The notes beneath the pieces were generated by a model. That model ran no database searches, was not told the origin of the DNA, and saw only the letters and a program-made list of their open reading frames with translations. The translations under genes and the position numbers were made by a program. 47,654 nucleotides of DNA from Desulfocapsaceae bacterium (lineage in GTDB: Bacteria; Desulfobacterota; Desulfobulbia; Desulfobulbales; Desulfocapsaceae). Below, piece after piece: positions 16,933 through 27,032 of this stretch (positions within the stretch are counted from its first letter, which is position 1; every line of letters starts with the position of its first letter). The DNA lies in assembly GCA_030653035.1 (NCBI GenBank), contig JAUSAB010000070.1:1-47654 (forward strand), written 5' to 3'.

Positions 16933-19900
16933 ATGCCAAGGTTTTTTATCAATCGTCCCATCTTTGCCTGGGTCATCGCCATCATGGTTATGCTGTCCGG
17001 TCTTCTGGCGCTCAAGACCCTGCCGGTCTCCCAGTATCCGCCGATTGCGCCACCGCAGATCACCATCAATGCCATGTATCCCGGCGCTTCCGCCCAGACC
17101 GTGCAGGATACGGTTACCCAGGTCATTGAACAGAAGCTGAACGGCATCGACAATCTGATCTATATGTCCTCCACCAGCGACTCGGCAGGGGCCGTGGCCA
17201 TCAACATGACCTTCAAGGCCGGCACCGACCCGAACATCGCCCAGGTGCAGGTGCAGAACAAGCTGCAGCTGGCCACCCCGCTCTTGCCCCAAATCGTGCA
17301 GCGGCAGGGGATCTCGGTGGTCAAATCCACCAAAAACTTCCTGCTGATCTTCGGGCTGGTGTCGGAAGACGGCTCCATGGACCGCAATGCCCTGGCCGAC
17401 TACATGGTCTCCAACCTCCAGGATATCATCAGCCGCCTGGAAGGCGTGGGGGAATTACAGTTGTTCGGCTCCCAGAATGCCATGCGAATCTGGCTGAACC
17501 CGGCCAAGCTGAATAACTTCCACCTTACCACCAACGATGTGATTGCGGCGCTTCAGGCCCAGAATGCCCAGATTTCCGCCGGTCAGTTCGGCGGCACCCC
17601 AGCGGCGCCGGGCCAGCAACTCAACGCCACCATCACCGCCCGCACCCTGCTCCAGACCCCGGAGCAGTTCGATGCCATCATCCTGCGGACCAACAGCGAC
17701 GGCTCCACCGTCAGACTCAAGGATGTGGCCGAAAGCAGGATCGGCACGGAAAACTATGATATCCAGTCCTTCTACAAGGGAAAACCGGTGGCAGGCATGG
17801 CCATCCGTCTGGCTGCCGGCGCCAACGCACTCGATACCGGCGATCGGGTCAAGGCCAAGCTGGCGGAGCTGGAAAGATACTTCCCTGCCGGCATGAAGGT
17901 GGTCTACCCCTTTGACACCACCCCCTTTGTCAAAATCTCCATCGAAGAGGTGGTCCAGACCCTGTTGGAGGCGGTCTGTCTGGTCTTTATCATCATGTTT
18001 CTCTTCCTCCAGAACTTTCGGGCTACCCTGATCCCCACCATTGCCGTGCCGGTGGTCCTCCTCGGGACCCTTGGGGTGCTGTCGATAGGCGGATTTTCCA
18101 TCAATACCCTGACCATGTTCGCCCTGGTCATTGTCATCGGCCTGCTGGTCGACGACGCCATCGTGGTGGTGGAAAACGTCGAACGGATCATGTCCGAGGA
18201 GGGATTACCCCCAAAAGAGGCCACCATCAAATCGATGGGCCAGATCACCAGCGCCCTCTGGGGCATCGCCACCGTGCTGACGGCGGTCTTTCTGCCGATG
18301 GCCTTCTTTGGCGGCTCCACCGGCGTCATCTACCGGCAGTTCTCGGTCACCATCATCTCCGCCATGATCCTGTCGGTGCTGGTGGCCATGATCCTGACCC
18401 CGGCCTTGTGCGCCACCCTGCTCAAGCCGGTGGAGAAAGGACACACGCCTGGTGAATGCGGCTGGTTTTGCTGTTTTTTCCGCTGGTTCAACAAGGTATT
18501 CGACCGCGCCAGAGGACAGTACGAAAGGATCGTCGGTCGCTCCTTCGGCAAACCGGTACGCTATCTGGTGGTCTATGGCGCCATTGTCGCCGCCATGGTC
18601 TTCTTTTTCCTACGTCTTCCCACTGCCTTTCTGCCCGATGAGGACCAGGGGTTCATTATCTGCCAGGTGCAACTGCCCGCCGGGGCCACCCAGGAACGGA
18701 CCATCCAGGTGATCCGGCAGATTGAAAAGCATTTTTTGGAGCAGGAGACCAAGACCGTCGAGGCCATTATTACCGTGGCCGGGTTCAGCTTTGCCGGGCG
18801 CGGCCAGAACATGGGACTGGCCTTTGTCAAACTCAAGGACTGGAAGCTGCGCAAATCGACTGATCTGAAGGCGCCGGCTGTTGCCAAACGGGCCATGGGG
18901 GCCTTTTCCAAGATCAAGGACGGTATGGCCTTTGCCTTTTCCCCCCCGGCCGTAGTGGAGCTGGGTCAGGCCAACGGCTTTGACTTCCAGTTGCAGGACC
19001 GCGGCGGCCTGGGACATGATAAGCTGATGGAAGCGCGCAACCAGTTATTGGGGATGGCCATGAAAAATCCCAAGCTGATAGCGGTGCGCCCCAACGGTCA
19101 GGATGACTCACCCCAGTTCAAGCTCGATATCGATGATGTACGGGCCGGCGCCCTCGGGATCTCCCCGGCCGACGTCAATACCATTCTGGCCACCGCCTGG
19201 GGCAGTTCCTACGTCAACGACTTCATCGAGAGCGGCCGGGTCAAGAAGGTCTATCTCCAGGCCGACGCCAAGTACCGGATGCTGCCCGAGGACATGAACA
19301 GCTGGTATGTCCGCAATAACAAAGGCGAGATGGTGCCTTTTTCAGCCTTTGCCAACGCCCACTGGCAGTACGGTTCGCCACGTCTGGAAAGGTATAACGG
19401 TATTCCCTCGATGGAGATCATGGGCCAGGCTGCCCCGGGCGTGAGCACTGGCGAGGCGATGGCCGAGATGGAGAAGATGGCCTCCAAGCTGCCGACAGGA
19501 ATCGGTTCCGAATGGACCGGTCTCTCCTACGAGGAAAAACAGGCGGGTAAACAGGCGCCAGCCCTGTACGCCATCTCCCTGTTGGTAGTCTTCCTGAGTG
19601 TGGCGGCACTCTATGAGAGCTGGACCATCCCCTTTGTCAATCTGCTGATGCTGCCGCTGGGGCTGGTGGGGGCAGTTATGGCGGTTACGCTGCGGGTGCT
19701 CCCCAACGATATCTATCTCCAGATCGGTCTGCTCACCACCATCGGGCTTTCCACCAAAAACGCCATTCTGATCATCCAGTTCATCAAGGAGCAGATGAGT
19801 CAGGGCCATGAACTGGTTGAGGCCACTCTGGCGGCGGTGAAGATCCGGCTGCGTCCGGTCATCATGACCTCACTGGCCTTCTTCTTCGGCACCTTGCCGC

Positions 19901-20103
19901 TGGCCTTGACTCGTGGCGCCGGGGCCGCAGCCCAGAACGCCATCGGCACCGCCGTCACCGGCGGGCTGCTCTCGGCAACCTTCATCGACCTGATTTTTAT
20001 CCCGTTTTTCTTTGTCCTCATCTCGAGAATCTTTACCAAGAAAAAACCGCAGCAGCCCCCTGTCAAACCTGGCGTTGCCGGCAACTCCCCTGAGGTGAAC
20101 TGA
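16933..20103 (+). CDS. RND multidrug efflux pump, HAE1 family (AcrB-like)
   Basis: A 1056-residue proton-driven inner-membrane transporter with the usual 12 helices and two large periplasmic loops. The N-terminus [18 protein letters not shown] is diagnostic. Proton-relay residues are present: Asp407-Asp408 in [12 protein letters not shown], and Lys942 in STKNAILI. The length is normal. A short insertion near residue 505 ([17 protein letters not shown]) is Cys-rich. AGGAG precedes the start. Substrate range cannot be read; the AcrB-like type usually exports hydrophobic or amphiphilic compounds, dyes and bile-type detergents. It overlaps no gene but is only 1 bp from the next. Confidence 0.96.
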   Translation: MPRFFINRPIFAWVIAIMVMLSGLLALKTLPVSQYPPIAPPQITINAMYPGASAQTVQDTVTQVIEQKLNGIDNLIYMSSTSDSAGAVAINMTFKAGTDPNIAQVQVQNKLQLATPLLPQIVQRQGISVVKSTKNFLLIFGLVSEDGSMDRNALADYMVSNLQDIISRLEGVGELQLFGSQNAMRIWLNPAKLNNFHLTTNDVIAALQAQNAQISAGQFGGTPAAPGQQLNATITARTLLQTPEQFDAIILRTNSDGSTVRLKDVAESRIGTENYDIQSFYKGKPVAGMAIRLAAGANALDTGDRVKAKLAELERYFPAGMKVVYPFDTTPFVKISIEEVVQTLLEAVCLVFIIMFLFLQNFRATLIPTIAVPVVLLGTLGVLSIGGFSINTLTMFALVIVIGLLVDDAIVVVENVERIMSEEGLPPKEATIKSMGQITSALWGIATVLTAVFLPMAFFGGSTGVIYRQFSVTIISAMILSVLVAMILTPALCATLLKPVEKGHTPGECGWFCCFFRWFNKVFDRARGQYERIVGRSFGKPVRYLVVYGAIVAAMVFFFLRLPTAFLPDEDQGFIICQVQLPAGATQERTIQVIRQIEKHFLEQETKTVEAIITVAGFSFAGRGQNMGLAFVKLKDWKLRKSTDLKAPAVAKRAMGAFSKIKDGMAFAFSPPAVVELGQANGFDFQLQDRGGLGHDKLMEARNQLLGMAMKNPKLIAVRPNGQDDSPQFKLDIDDVRAGALGISPADVNTILATAWGSSYVNDFIESGRVKKVYLQADAKYRMLPEDMNSWYVRNNKGEMVPFSAFANAHWQYGSPRLERYNGIPSMEIMGQAAPGVSTGEAMAEMEKMASKLPTGIGSEWTGLSYEEKQAGKQAPALYAISLLVVFLSVAALYESWTIPFVNLLMLPLGLVGAVMAVTLRVLPNDIYLQIGLLTTIGLSTKNAILIIQFIKEQMSQGHELVEATLAAVKIRLRPVIMTSLAFFFGTLPLALTRGAGAAAQNAIGTAVTGGLLSATFIDLIFIPFFFVLISRIFTKKKPQQPPVKPGVAGNSPEVN

Positions 20104-20104
20104 T

Positions 20105-21535
20105 ATGAAACCAATGACGACAACCGCCCTGCTCTGCATCCTCGGCGTCTCCCTCTGCCTGACTGGCTGCGCGACCTTGGCCCCCGAATACACCCAGCCG
20201 AAGGCACCTGTTGCGGCCGCCTGGCCAAACGGTTCGGCCTACCAAAAGGGCGTTGACAACCCGGCCGACAAGAAAGCGGCCGACATTCCCTGGCAGGAGT
20301 TCTTTGTCGATCAGCAATTGCAGAAGCTGATCGCCCTCGCCCTGGAAAATAACCGAGACCTGCGTATCGCCACCCTCAATATTGAGAAATCACAGGCCCA
20401 GTACCAGATCCAAAGGGCCGATCTCTTCCCGAAGGTGAACACCACTGCCGGCAGCAGCGGCCAGCGCATCCCGGAGACGCTCTCAAGCAGCGGCCAGGCG
20501 CAAACAACCCACCAATACAACGTCGGTCTGGGTGTCAGCTCTTACGAACTTGACCTGTTCGGCCGGGTGCAAAGCCTGAAGGATCAGGCCTTGGATCAAT
20601 ATCTCGCCACTGAGCAGACGCGGCGCACGGTCCAGATCAGCCTGGTGGCCGAGGTGGCTACCAACTACCTGAATCTGGCGGCCGATCGTGAGCGCTTGAA
20701 GCTGGCCCAGGATACCTTGAAGGCCCAGCAGACCTCCTACCAGCTGATTCAGCGCCGCTTTGAGCTGGGCGCTTCGTCCGAGCTGGATCTGCAGCAGGCG
20801 CAAACCCGGGTCGATGCGGCACGGGTGGATATCGCCCGCTATACCACTCTGGTGGCCCAGGACGAGAACGGACTCAACCTGGTGGTCGGCTCCACGGCTC
20901 CCGCTGAACTCCTGCCGCCATCGCTCTCCGACACCCTGACGGCGATGAAGGATGTCCCTCCGGGCCTGCCGTCCGAGGTGCTGCTGCAGCGCCCGGATGT
21001 CCTCCGGGCCGAGGATCTGCTCAAGGGCTTTAATGCCAATATCGGCGCGGCCAGGGCGGCGTTTTTCCCGCGCATCACCCTGGTCGGATCTCTTGGTGTC
21101 GGCAGTGATGAGCTGTCCGGGCTCTTCCAGTCAGGATCAGGCGCCTGGTCCTTTGCCCCGAAAATTGAGCTGCCGATCTTCGATGCCGGCGCCCGCACGG
21201 CGCAGTTAAAGGCGGCGGAGACGGATCGGGATATCGCCGTTGCCCAGTACGAGAAGACGATCCAGACCGCCTTTCGGGAAGTAGCCGACGCCCTTGCCCA
21301 GCGAGGAACGATCGACGAGCAGGTGGCGGCGCAACAGTCACTCACCGACGCCACCGCCAAGAGCTACCATCTCTCTCAGGTTCGCTACGAAAAGGGAATC
21401 GACAGTTATCTGACGGAGCTGGATGCCCAGCGTTCGCTCTATAGCGCCCAGCAAGGGCTGATCACCTCCCGTTTGACCCGGCTCCTGAACCGGGTCACAT
21501 TGTACAAAGTAGTGGGAGGGGGAACTGCCGAGTAA
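20105..21535 (+). CDS. outer-membrane efflux lipoprotein (OprM/NodT family)
   Basis: A 476-residue TolC-like channel. The lipobox is LTGC with Cys22. Two outer-membrane-efflux repeats with long alpha-hairpins follow (about 75-265 and 285-465; [20 protein letters not shown], then [20 protein letters not shown]). The family signature YELDLFGR is seen near residue 148. It is the third gene of the operon, starting 1 bp after the pump stop, so translation is probably coupled. A strong terminator follows. Confidence 0.95.
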   Translation: MKPMTTTALLCILGVSLCLTGCATLAPEYTQPKAPVAAAWPNGSAYQKGVDNPADKKAADIPWQEFFVDQQLQKLIALALENNRDLRIATLNIEKSQAQYQIQRADLFPKVNTTAGSSGQRIPETLSSSGQAQTTHQYNVGLGVSSYELDLFGRVQSLKDQALDQYLATEQTRRTVQISLVAEVATNYLNLAADRERLKLAQDTLKAQQTSYQLIQRRFELGASSELDLQQAQTRVDAARVDIARYTTLVAQDENGLNLVVGSTAPAELLPPSLSDTLTAMKDVPPGLPSEVLLQRPDVLRAEDLLKGFNANIGAARAAFFPRITLVGSLGVGSDELSGLFQSGSGAWSFAPKIELPIFDAGARTAQLKAAETDRDIAVAQYEKTIQTAFREVADALAQRGTIDEQVAAQQSLTDATAKSYHLSQVRYEKGIDSYLTELDAQRSLYSAQQGLITSRLTRLLNRVTLYKVVGGGTAE

Positions 21536-21566
21536 CCGTCTCAGCATGCACGGAAAGAATTGACAG

Positions 21567-21604
21567 AAAGAGTGTTTCTCGGTAAACGATAAACACTCTT
21601 TTCT
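21567..21604 (+). terminator. rho-independent terminator of the efflux operon
   Basis: AAAGAGTGTTT (21567-21577) pairs with AAACACTCTTT (21591-21601), a perfect 11-bp stem with a 13-base loop, ending in TTTTCTCTCTTC. It lies 31 bp after the stop codon. Confidence 0.85.
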
Positions 21605-21772
21605 CTCTTCATATTTTTACGGCAGCCAGCCAAGATACCCGGCACAATGAAGGATGAAAATGCGTTCGACTTTCACGTCAAAGAAAAGCCTCCTGTCACT
21701 CATTCGCCATCCCTATGACTGACAACGAAGCCCGGCTGCCAGGATTACTGATATTCTTTTCACAACAACACT

Positions 21773-22891
21773 ATGACCACACCACAATCCCCCCCCTTTA
21801 TCGCCAATGGTCTGCCGCTGCTCATTGGCAGCCTGCCGGTCAATGACCCGCAGATCGCCCTTCGTGAATGGATCCTGACGGCCACCCCACAGATCCCCAT
21901 CTGGCCGCAGTTGCCCACCAACCCCTACGAACACATGCTGCACCAGTTTGCCGAAGATCTGCCGGGCGTGGTCGAAGAGTCCATTGGGACCAATGACAGC
22001 CGCATCTTTTACGATACGGAGGCCGCAGGCTTTGAAGAGGCACAGCTCGCCTTTTACGAGGAATACCTGGAGATTGTCGAACATCCGGCACTCCTGTTGC
22101 ATTCCCGCTTTGCCGTGAGCCGCCAGCGTGCCCAGGGCATCTACACCCTGACCGATGCGGCTGGCGAATTTGTCAGCCCCACCGCCCTCAAGGGTCAGAT
22201 CACCGGCCCCTTTACCATGCTCACCGGGGTCCATGACAAAGAAGACCGGATTGGTTACTACAACCCCACTATCCGCGACATCGTGGTCAAGGGACTGGCG
22301 ATGAAGGCCGCCTGGCAGGCGTTGTTCCTGAAAAAACAATCCCATCTGCCGGTTCTGATCTTCATCGACGAACCGGCCCTGGCGGGCTTGGGTTCCTCAG
22401 CCTTTATCTCGATTGCCGCAGATGACATCAAGGCCGACATCAATGAGGTCTGCGCCGCCATCCACTCGGTCGAGGCCCTGGCCGGGGTCCATGTCTGCGC
22501 CAACACCGAGTGGGATCTGCTGCTCAGCTCGGATATCGATATCCTGAGCTTTGACGCCTACGGCTATTTTGACCGGCTGATACTGCTGAAAGAACAGCTG
22601 CATAGCTATCTGGATCAGGGCAAGGTCCTGGCCTGGGGCATTGTCCCCACCTCTGATCATGAGGCCATCGAAAAAGAGAGCTGTGAATCACTGGTCAGGC
22701 TGTGGGAAGAGCAGGCAGCGCAACTGGTTCGACCGGGCCGGGATCTGGCCGCCATTCTCAAACAGACCCTGATCACCCCCAGTTGCGGCACCGGCTCGCT
22801 GCCGCCGGTCCTGGCCCGCAAGGTGCTGGATCTGACCCGGGACGTATCCAGGACACTCAAAGAAAAATACTTAGAAGCCGTTATAAAATGA
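21773..22891 (+). CDS. MetE/UROD-superfamily protein, probable folate-independent methionine synthase type
   Basis: A 372-residue TIM-barrel protein related to the C-terminal catalytic half of cobalamin-independent methionine synthase. Probable zinc ligands are His240 and Cys242 (GVHVCANTEW) and Cys338 (TPSCGTGSLPP). An acidic residue is conserved at LIFIDEPAL (Glu200). The N-terminal folate-binding half of MetE is absent. Short 'core MetE' proteins in anaerobes are thought to take methyl groups from a corrinoid protein rather than methyl-folate; that role is inferred here. The first codons read MTTPQSPPFIANGLPLLIGS. The last six codons lie inside a long hairpin. Confidence 0.82.
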   Translation: MTTPQSPPFIANGLPLLIGSLPVNDPQIALREWILTATPQIPIWPQLPTNPYEHMLHQFAEDLPGVVEESIGTNDSRIFYDTEAAGFEEAQLAFYEEYLEIVEHPALLLHSRFAVSRQRAQGIYTLTDAAGEFVSPTALKGQITGPFTMLTGVHDKEDRIGYYNPTIRDIVVKGLAMKAAWQALFLKKQSHLPVLIFIDEPALAGLGSSAFISIAADDIKADINEVCAAIHSVEALAGVHVCANTEWDLLLSSDIDILSFDAYGYFDRLILLKEQLHSYLDQGKVLAWGIVPTSDHEAIEKESCESLVRLWEEQAAQLVRPGRDLAAILKQTLITPSCGTGSLPPVLARKVLDLTRDVSRTLKEKYLEAVIK

Positions 22892-22926
22892 ACAAAGCTT
22901 TTCTTGTTCATTTTATAACGGCTTCT
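22873..22926. terminator. perfect 23-bp hairpin overlapping the stop codon of the MetE-like gene
   Basis: 22873-22895 and 22904-22926 are exact reverse complements with an 8-base loop AGCTTTTC. The left arm contains the last codons and the TGA stop (22889-22891). No T-run follows. It is probably a transcript-end structure, but its perfection and overlap with coding sequence are unusual. Confidence 0.7.
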
Positions 22927-22930
22927 TATG

Positions 22931-22977
22931 CTGCGTCAAAGAAACAGCAATCTTTTCCGGCTGTTTCTTTGACGCAG
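22931..22977. terminator. second perfect hairpin, 18 bp, in tandem
   Basis: CTGCGTCAAAGAAACAGC (22931-22948) pairs exactly with 22960-22977 around an 11-base loop AATCTTTTCCG. It begins 4 bp after the first hairpin. Both loops share CTTTTC although the stems are unrelated. Confidence 0.7.
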
Positions 22978-23061
22978 CCTCCTGCAATTAGCAAACTGGC
23001 GCGTGGGACGCACACTGCTTACCATTCACTACTTATTACAAACTACTTACTATAATCCACC

Positions 23062-24618
23062 ATGAGTCAAGAAAACCAGCTACTGAAACAACGACGGGAA
23101 AAAGCCGAGGCCCTGGCCGCGCTCGGCATCAATATCTTCAGCAACGGCTTCAAGCCGGCCAACCGGATCAAGGAACTGCTGCCCAAAGGGGAACATCTGG
23201 CCGCGGAGACCTTTGAGGACACCCGGTTTACCTATTCCATTGCCGGTCGCATCATGTCGATGCGCAAATTCGGCAAGGCGGCCTTCTGCCATCTGGCCGA
23301 CGACTCAGGTCAGATCCAGATCTATATCAAACAGGATACCGTGGGCGAAGAACAGTTCGCCGCCTTCAAAAAATGGGACATTGGTGATATCGTCGGCATT
23401 GAGGGCAAGCTGTTCAAGACCCAGACCGATGAGCTCTCGGTCATGGCCGACAAGCTGGTGATGATTACCAAATCCCTGCGGCCGCTGCCCGAGAAATGGC
23501 ACGGCCTGACCAATGTCGAGACCCGCTATCGTCAGCGCTATGTGGATCTGATTGTCACCCCGGAAAGCCGGGCCATTTTCCGCAAACGGGTGGAGATCAT
23601 CCGCCTGATCCGCGAATTCCTCGGCAACCGCGGCTTCATGGAAGTGGAGACCCCGATGATGCAGCCGATCCCCGGCGGCGCCCAGGCCAAACCGTTCATG
23701 ACCCACCATAATGCGCTGGGCATGGACCTCTACCTGCGCATCGCCCCGGAGCTCTACCTGAAACGACTGCTGGTCGGCGGCTTTGAGCGGGTCTTTGAGA
23801 TCAATCGCAACTTCCGCAACGAAGGGCTGTCCACCCGGCACAATCCGGAATTCACCATGCTTGAGTTCTATCAGGCCTATGCCACCTACCATGACATGAT
23901 GGACATCACCGAAGAACTGGTCTCCTGGCTCTCTCAAGAAGTCAACGAAACCATGGAGATCGACTATCAGGGCACCAAGGTCAATCTCACCCCGCCTTGG
24001 CGGCGTCTGACCATGAATGAGGCCCTGACTGAGATCGGCGGCATTGCCCCGGAGATCGTCAAAGACGATGATGAGATCCTGGCCCTGGCCCGGTCAACCA
24101 AAGGGGTGAAACTTGAGCCCCTGGCCGGCCCCGGCAAGGCCAGAACAGCGCTGTTTGAACTGCTGGTGGAAGAGAAATTGATCGACCCCACCTTCATCAC
24201 CTCCTATCCCATCGAGGTCTCACCGCTGGCCCGCCGCAATGAGCAGGACCCGACCGTGACCGACCGCTTCGAGCTGTTCATCACCGGCCGCGAGATCGCC
24301 AATGCCTTCAGCGAGCTCAGCGACCCCATTGATCAGCGCCAGCGCCTGGAACAGCAGATCGCCGAGAAAGGCGATGACGAAGAGATTCATGCCGAGATGG
24401 ATGAAGACTTTGTCCGGGCCCTGGAATACGGGATGCCCGCCGCCGCCGGCCAGGGAATCGGCATTGACCGCTTGATCATGCTGCTCACCAACTCCCCATC
24501 CATCCGCGACGTCATCCTCTTTCCCCATATGAAACCGGAAACAGAGGAAAAGAGCGGAAAGACAGCAGGGAAAGGGCAGAAAGAACAGGGCGGATCGTGC
24601 AAAAAATGCAAGGGATAA
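23062..24618 (+). CDS. lysS: lysyl-tRNA synthetase, class II
   Basis: A 518-residue enzyme that charges tRNA-Lys. The N-terminal OB-fold anticodon domain (about 55-150, SIAGRIMSMRKFGKAAF) is followed by the class II catalytic core: motif 1 near PMMQPIPGGAQAKPF, motif 2 FEINRNFRNEG, motif 3 GIGIDRLIML. The length is slightly above the usual 490-505 because of a charged tail (about 497-518) ending in GGSCKKCKG. That CxxC tail is not part of the classical enzyme. The ribosome binding site is weak. The gene lies alone, after the two hairpins. Confidence 0.97.
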   Translation: MSQENQLLKQRREKAEALAALGINIFSNGFKPANRIKELLPKGEHLAAETFEDTRFTYSIAGRIMSMRKFGKAAFCHLADDSGQIQIYIKQDTVGEEQFAAFKKWDIGDIVGIEGKLFKTQTDELSVMADKLVMITKSLRPLPEKWHGLTNVETRYRQRYVDLIVTPESRAIFRKRVEIIRLIREFLGNRGFMEVETPMMQPIPGGAQAKPFMTHHNALGMDLYLRIAPELYLKRLLVGGFERVFEINRNFRNEGLSTRHNPEFTMLEFYQAYATYHDMMDITEELVSWLSQEVNETMEIDYQGTKVNLTPPWRRLTMNEALTEIGGIAPEIVKDDDEILALARSTKGVKLEPLAGPGKARTALFELLVEEKLIDPTFITSYPIEVSPLARRNEQDPTVTDRFELFITGREIANAFSELSDPIDQRQRLEQQIAEKGDDEEIHAEMDEDFVRALEYGMPAAAGQGIGIDRLIMLLTNSPSIRDVILFPHMKPETEEKSGKTAGKGQKEQGGSCKKCKG

Positions 24619-24696
24619 CGCCCGCATTAAGGGGAGATCAAAAAACACCCCGTCGTGAATTGAAGGTGGCCTTGAAACGTATGAATGAGGTGAAAA

Positions 24697-24987
24697 ATGC
24701 TTTCACACGCTGAATTTAAAAAAAAGGCACTCTCTCAGCCTGAAGTGAAGGCCGCATATGACGCCTTAGCTGATGAATACTTTCTTGCCAGGGAATTATT
24801 ACATGCCCGTGAAGCCGCCGGGTTAACCCAAGCCAAAGTAGCCAGTCGGATGCACACCAAAGCTCCTGCTATTGCTCGCCTTGAAGGTGGAGGCAAGCAT
24901 TCTCCTTCCATTGAGACACTGCGCAAATACGCCTCGGCGGTTGGCTGTAAACTTGAAGTACGCCTGATTCCCACAAAGGGATTATAA
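24697..24987 (+). CDS. XRE/HigA-like helix-turn-helix protein without a visible toxin partner
   Basis: A 96-residue protein. The helix-turn-helix lies at about 35-90 (LLHAREAAGLTQAKVASRM, then PAIARLEGGGKHSPSIETL). N-terminal residues resemble HigA-type antitoxins (KALSQPEVKAAYDALADEY). GAGGTG precedes the ATG. HigB would normally sit just upstream, but only 78 bp separate this gene from lysS, so it is solitary. It ends 4 bp before lolC, and the lolC ribosome binding site lies across its stop codon, so it is co-transcribed with the lol genes. Confidence 0.85.
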   Translation: MLSHAEFKKKALSQPEVKAAYDALADEYFLARELLHAREAAGLTQAKVASRMHTKAPAIARLEGGGKHSPSIETLRKYASAVGCKLEVRLIPTKGL

Positions 24988-24991
24988 GGAT

Positions 24992-26218
24992 ATGTACGAA
25001 TGGTTTATCAGTTTCCGCTATCTGCGGGCCCGGCATAAGCAGCGTTTCATCTCGCTGATCTCGCTGATCTCGGTTGCCGGCATCACTGTCGGGGTCATGG
25101 CCCTGATCGTGGTGCTGGCCGTCTATTCAGGCTTCACCAACGGTCTGCGCGACCAGATCCTGGGCATCAATTCCCATATCATCGTCCAGTTGCCGGGCGG
25201 CTCCATTCGTGACTACGAATCGGTACGCAAACAGATCCTCACCGTCGCCGGGGTCACCGGGGCCACCCCCTATCTCTACACCCAGACCCTGATGAGCGGG
25301 GCCAGCGGCGGCAGCGGCGTCATCCTCCGGGGCATTGACCCCGGAACCGCCCAAGGGGTGATCAAACTGGAAAGCCAGATGATTCGCGGTTCCATCAATG
25401 ACCTGACCCCGGAGCCGGACAACCGGGTGCCGCATGTGATCCTCGGCAAGAATCTGGCGGACGAGCTGCATGTCAAGATGGGTGACAAGGTACGGCTCAT
25501 CTCCTCGTCCGGGCCGCTGACCCCCATGGGTGTGATCCCCAAGATCAAGACCTGCCGGGTATCCGGCATCTTTGAATCAGGGATGTATGAGTATGATTCC
25601 AGCCTCGCCTACATGACCCTGCCCGATGTCCAGAATTTCCTTGAAAGTGAGGACATTGTCCACGGCATTGAGGTCGCCGTCCAGGAGAATGAGCTGAACC
25701 AGGCCGATAAGGTGGCCCGCCGGATCGTTGACAAGATCGGCACCACCTATATCGCCAAGGACTGGATGTCGATGAACCGCAACCTCTTTGCCGCCTTCAA
25801 GCTGGAGAAGATCGGCATGTTCATCTGCCTGACCCTGATCATCCTGGTGGCGGCGCTGAACATCATCAGCGCCCTGATCATGGTGGTGATGGAGAAGGAA
25901 AAGGATATCGCCATCCTCAAATCGATGGGGGCCACCTCCCGCTCGATCATGAAGATCTTCTTTTTCCAGGGGCTGGTCATCGCCTTTTCCGGTACCATCC
26001 TCGGGGTCGCAGGCGGCTTGGGGCTTTGCGACCTGCTCTCCCGCTACAAATTCATCGAACTGCCCTCCAATGTCTATCCCATGAGCACCCTGCCGATCAA
26101 GGTCCTGCCCATGGATGTGACCATCGTCGCCATCTCCGCCATCGTCATCACCCTCGCCGCCACCATCTACCCCTCCTGGAAGGCATCCCAGGTCCACCCC
26201 GGCGAGGTGCTGTCATGA
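24992..26218 (+). CDS. lolC: lipoprotein-releasing ABC transporter permease (LolC/LolE family)
   Basis: A 408-residue inner-membrane protein that, with LolD, extracts lipoproteins from the inner membrane for delivery to the outer membrane. The start YEWFISFRYLRARHKQRFIS is characteristic. Topology: helix about 22-45, large periplasmic domain to about 265, then three helices (about 270-295, 320-345, 370-395). Only one LolC/E-type gene is present, so it probably acts as a homodimer. Its stop overlaps the lolD start (ATGA). Confidence 0.93.
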   Translation: MYEWFISFRYLRARHKQRFISLISLISVAGITVGVMALIVVLAVYSGFTNGLRDQILGINSHIIVQLPGGSIRDYESVRKQILTVAGVTGATPYLYTQTLMSGASGGSGVILRGIDPGTAQGVIKLESQMIRGSINDLTPEPDNRVPHVILGKNLADELHVKMGDKVRLISSSGPLTPMGVIPKIKTCRVSGIFESGMYEYDSSLAYMTLPDVQNFLESEDIVHGIEVAVQENELNQADKVARRIVDKIGTTYIAKDWMSMNRNLFAAFKLEKIGMFICLTLIILVAALNIISALIMVVMEKEKDIAILKSMGATSRSIMKIFFFQGLVIAFSGTILGVAGGLGLCDLLSRYKFIELPSNVYPMSTLPIKVLPMDVTIVAISAIVITLAATIYPSWKASQVHPGEVLS

Positions 26219-26898
26219 GTACTACTAACCAGCCGCTGTTTGAGGCCCGGGAACTCCGCAAGAATTACGGGCAAGGCGCGGGTGCCATTGAGATCCTGAA
26301 AGGGGTGAATCTGGCGACCAAAAGCGGCGAGATGACGGCCATTGTCGGGGCCTCAGGCTCCGGCAAGACCACCCTGCTCCGGATTCTCGGCACCCTCGAC
26401 ACCCCCACCAGCGGCGAGCTCTTTTTCCGCGGCGAGCTCCTGACCAAAAAGAAAGATGTGGAGCTTGCCGAATACCGGAACCGCGCAGTCGGCTTCATCT
26501 TCCAGTTCCATCACCTGCTCCCGGAATTCACCGCCCTCGAAAACGTGATGATGCCCGGTCTCATCGCCGGCAGGAAAAAGGCCGAGATGATCGAACCCGC
26601 CACCAGCCTCCTGGCCCAGGTGGAACTCAGCCACCGCCTGCACCACAAAGTCGGCGAACTCTCCGGCGGCGAGCAGCAGCGAACCGCCCTGGCCCGCGCC
26701 CTGATCATGAAACCGGCCCTGCTCTTTGCCGACGAACCCACCGGCAATCTGGACAGCCGCTCTGGCGATATCGTCTTTGAATTATTGCAAAGGCTCTGCA
26801 CCGAGTTAAAACTGGCCACCGTCATGGTCACCCACAATATGGCCCTGGCCGACCGCATGAATCGCTGCCTCACCCTCAAGGACGGCGTGTTGTTGTAG
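26215..26898 (+). CDS. lolD: lipoprotein-releasing ABC transporter ATPase LolD
   Basis: A 227-residue ATPase. Walker A is GASGSGKTT (about 43-51), the signature LSGGEQQR, and Walker B LLFADEPTGNLD. A MacB/LolD-type sequence VGFIFQFHHLLPEF gives the Q-loop. The start at 26215 is set by the four-base overlap with lolC; a longer upstream frame is out-of-frame lolC sequence. It energises the neighbouring LolC/E permease. Confidence 0.95.
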   Translation: MSTTNQPLFEARELRKNYGQGAGAIEILKGVNLATKSGEMTAIVGASGSGKTTLLRILGTLDTPTSGELFFRGELLTKKKDVELAEYRNRAVGFIFQFHHLLPEFTALENVMMPGLIAGRKKAEMIEPATSLLAQVELSHRLHHKVGELSGGEQQRTALARALIMKPALLFADEPTGNLDSRSGDIVFELLQRLCTELKLATVMVTHNMALADRMNRCLTLKDGVLL

Positions 26899-27032
26899 GA
26901 ATAGCGGCAACGAAGATTCTGCAATAAATCGCCAAGCACTCAACCTCCGCAGAAACAATGCATCATGTTACAAACAATATAATGAAGCAGTATTTACGAT
27001 ATTGCCATGTCAAATTTGTTATAATAATACTG

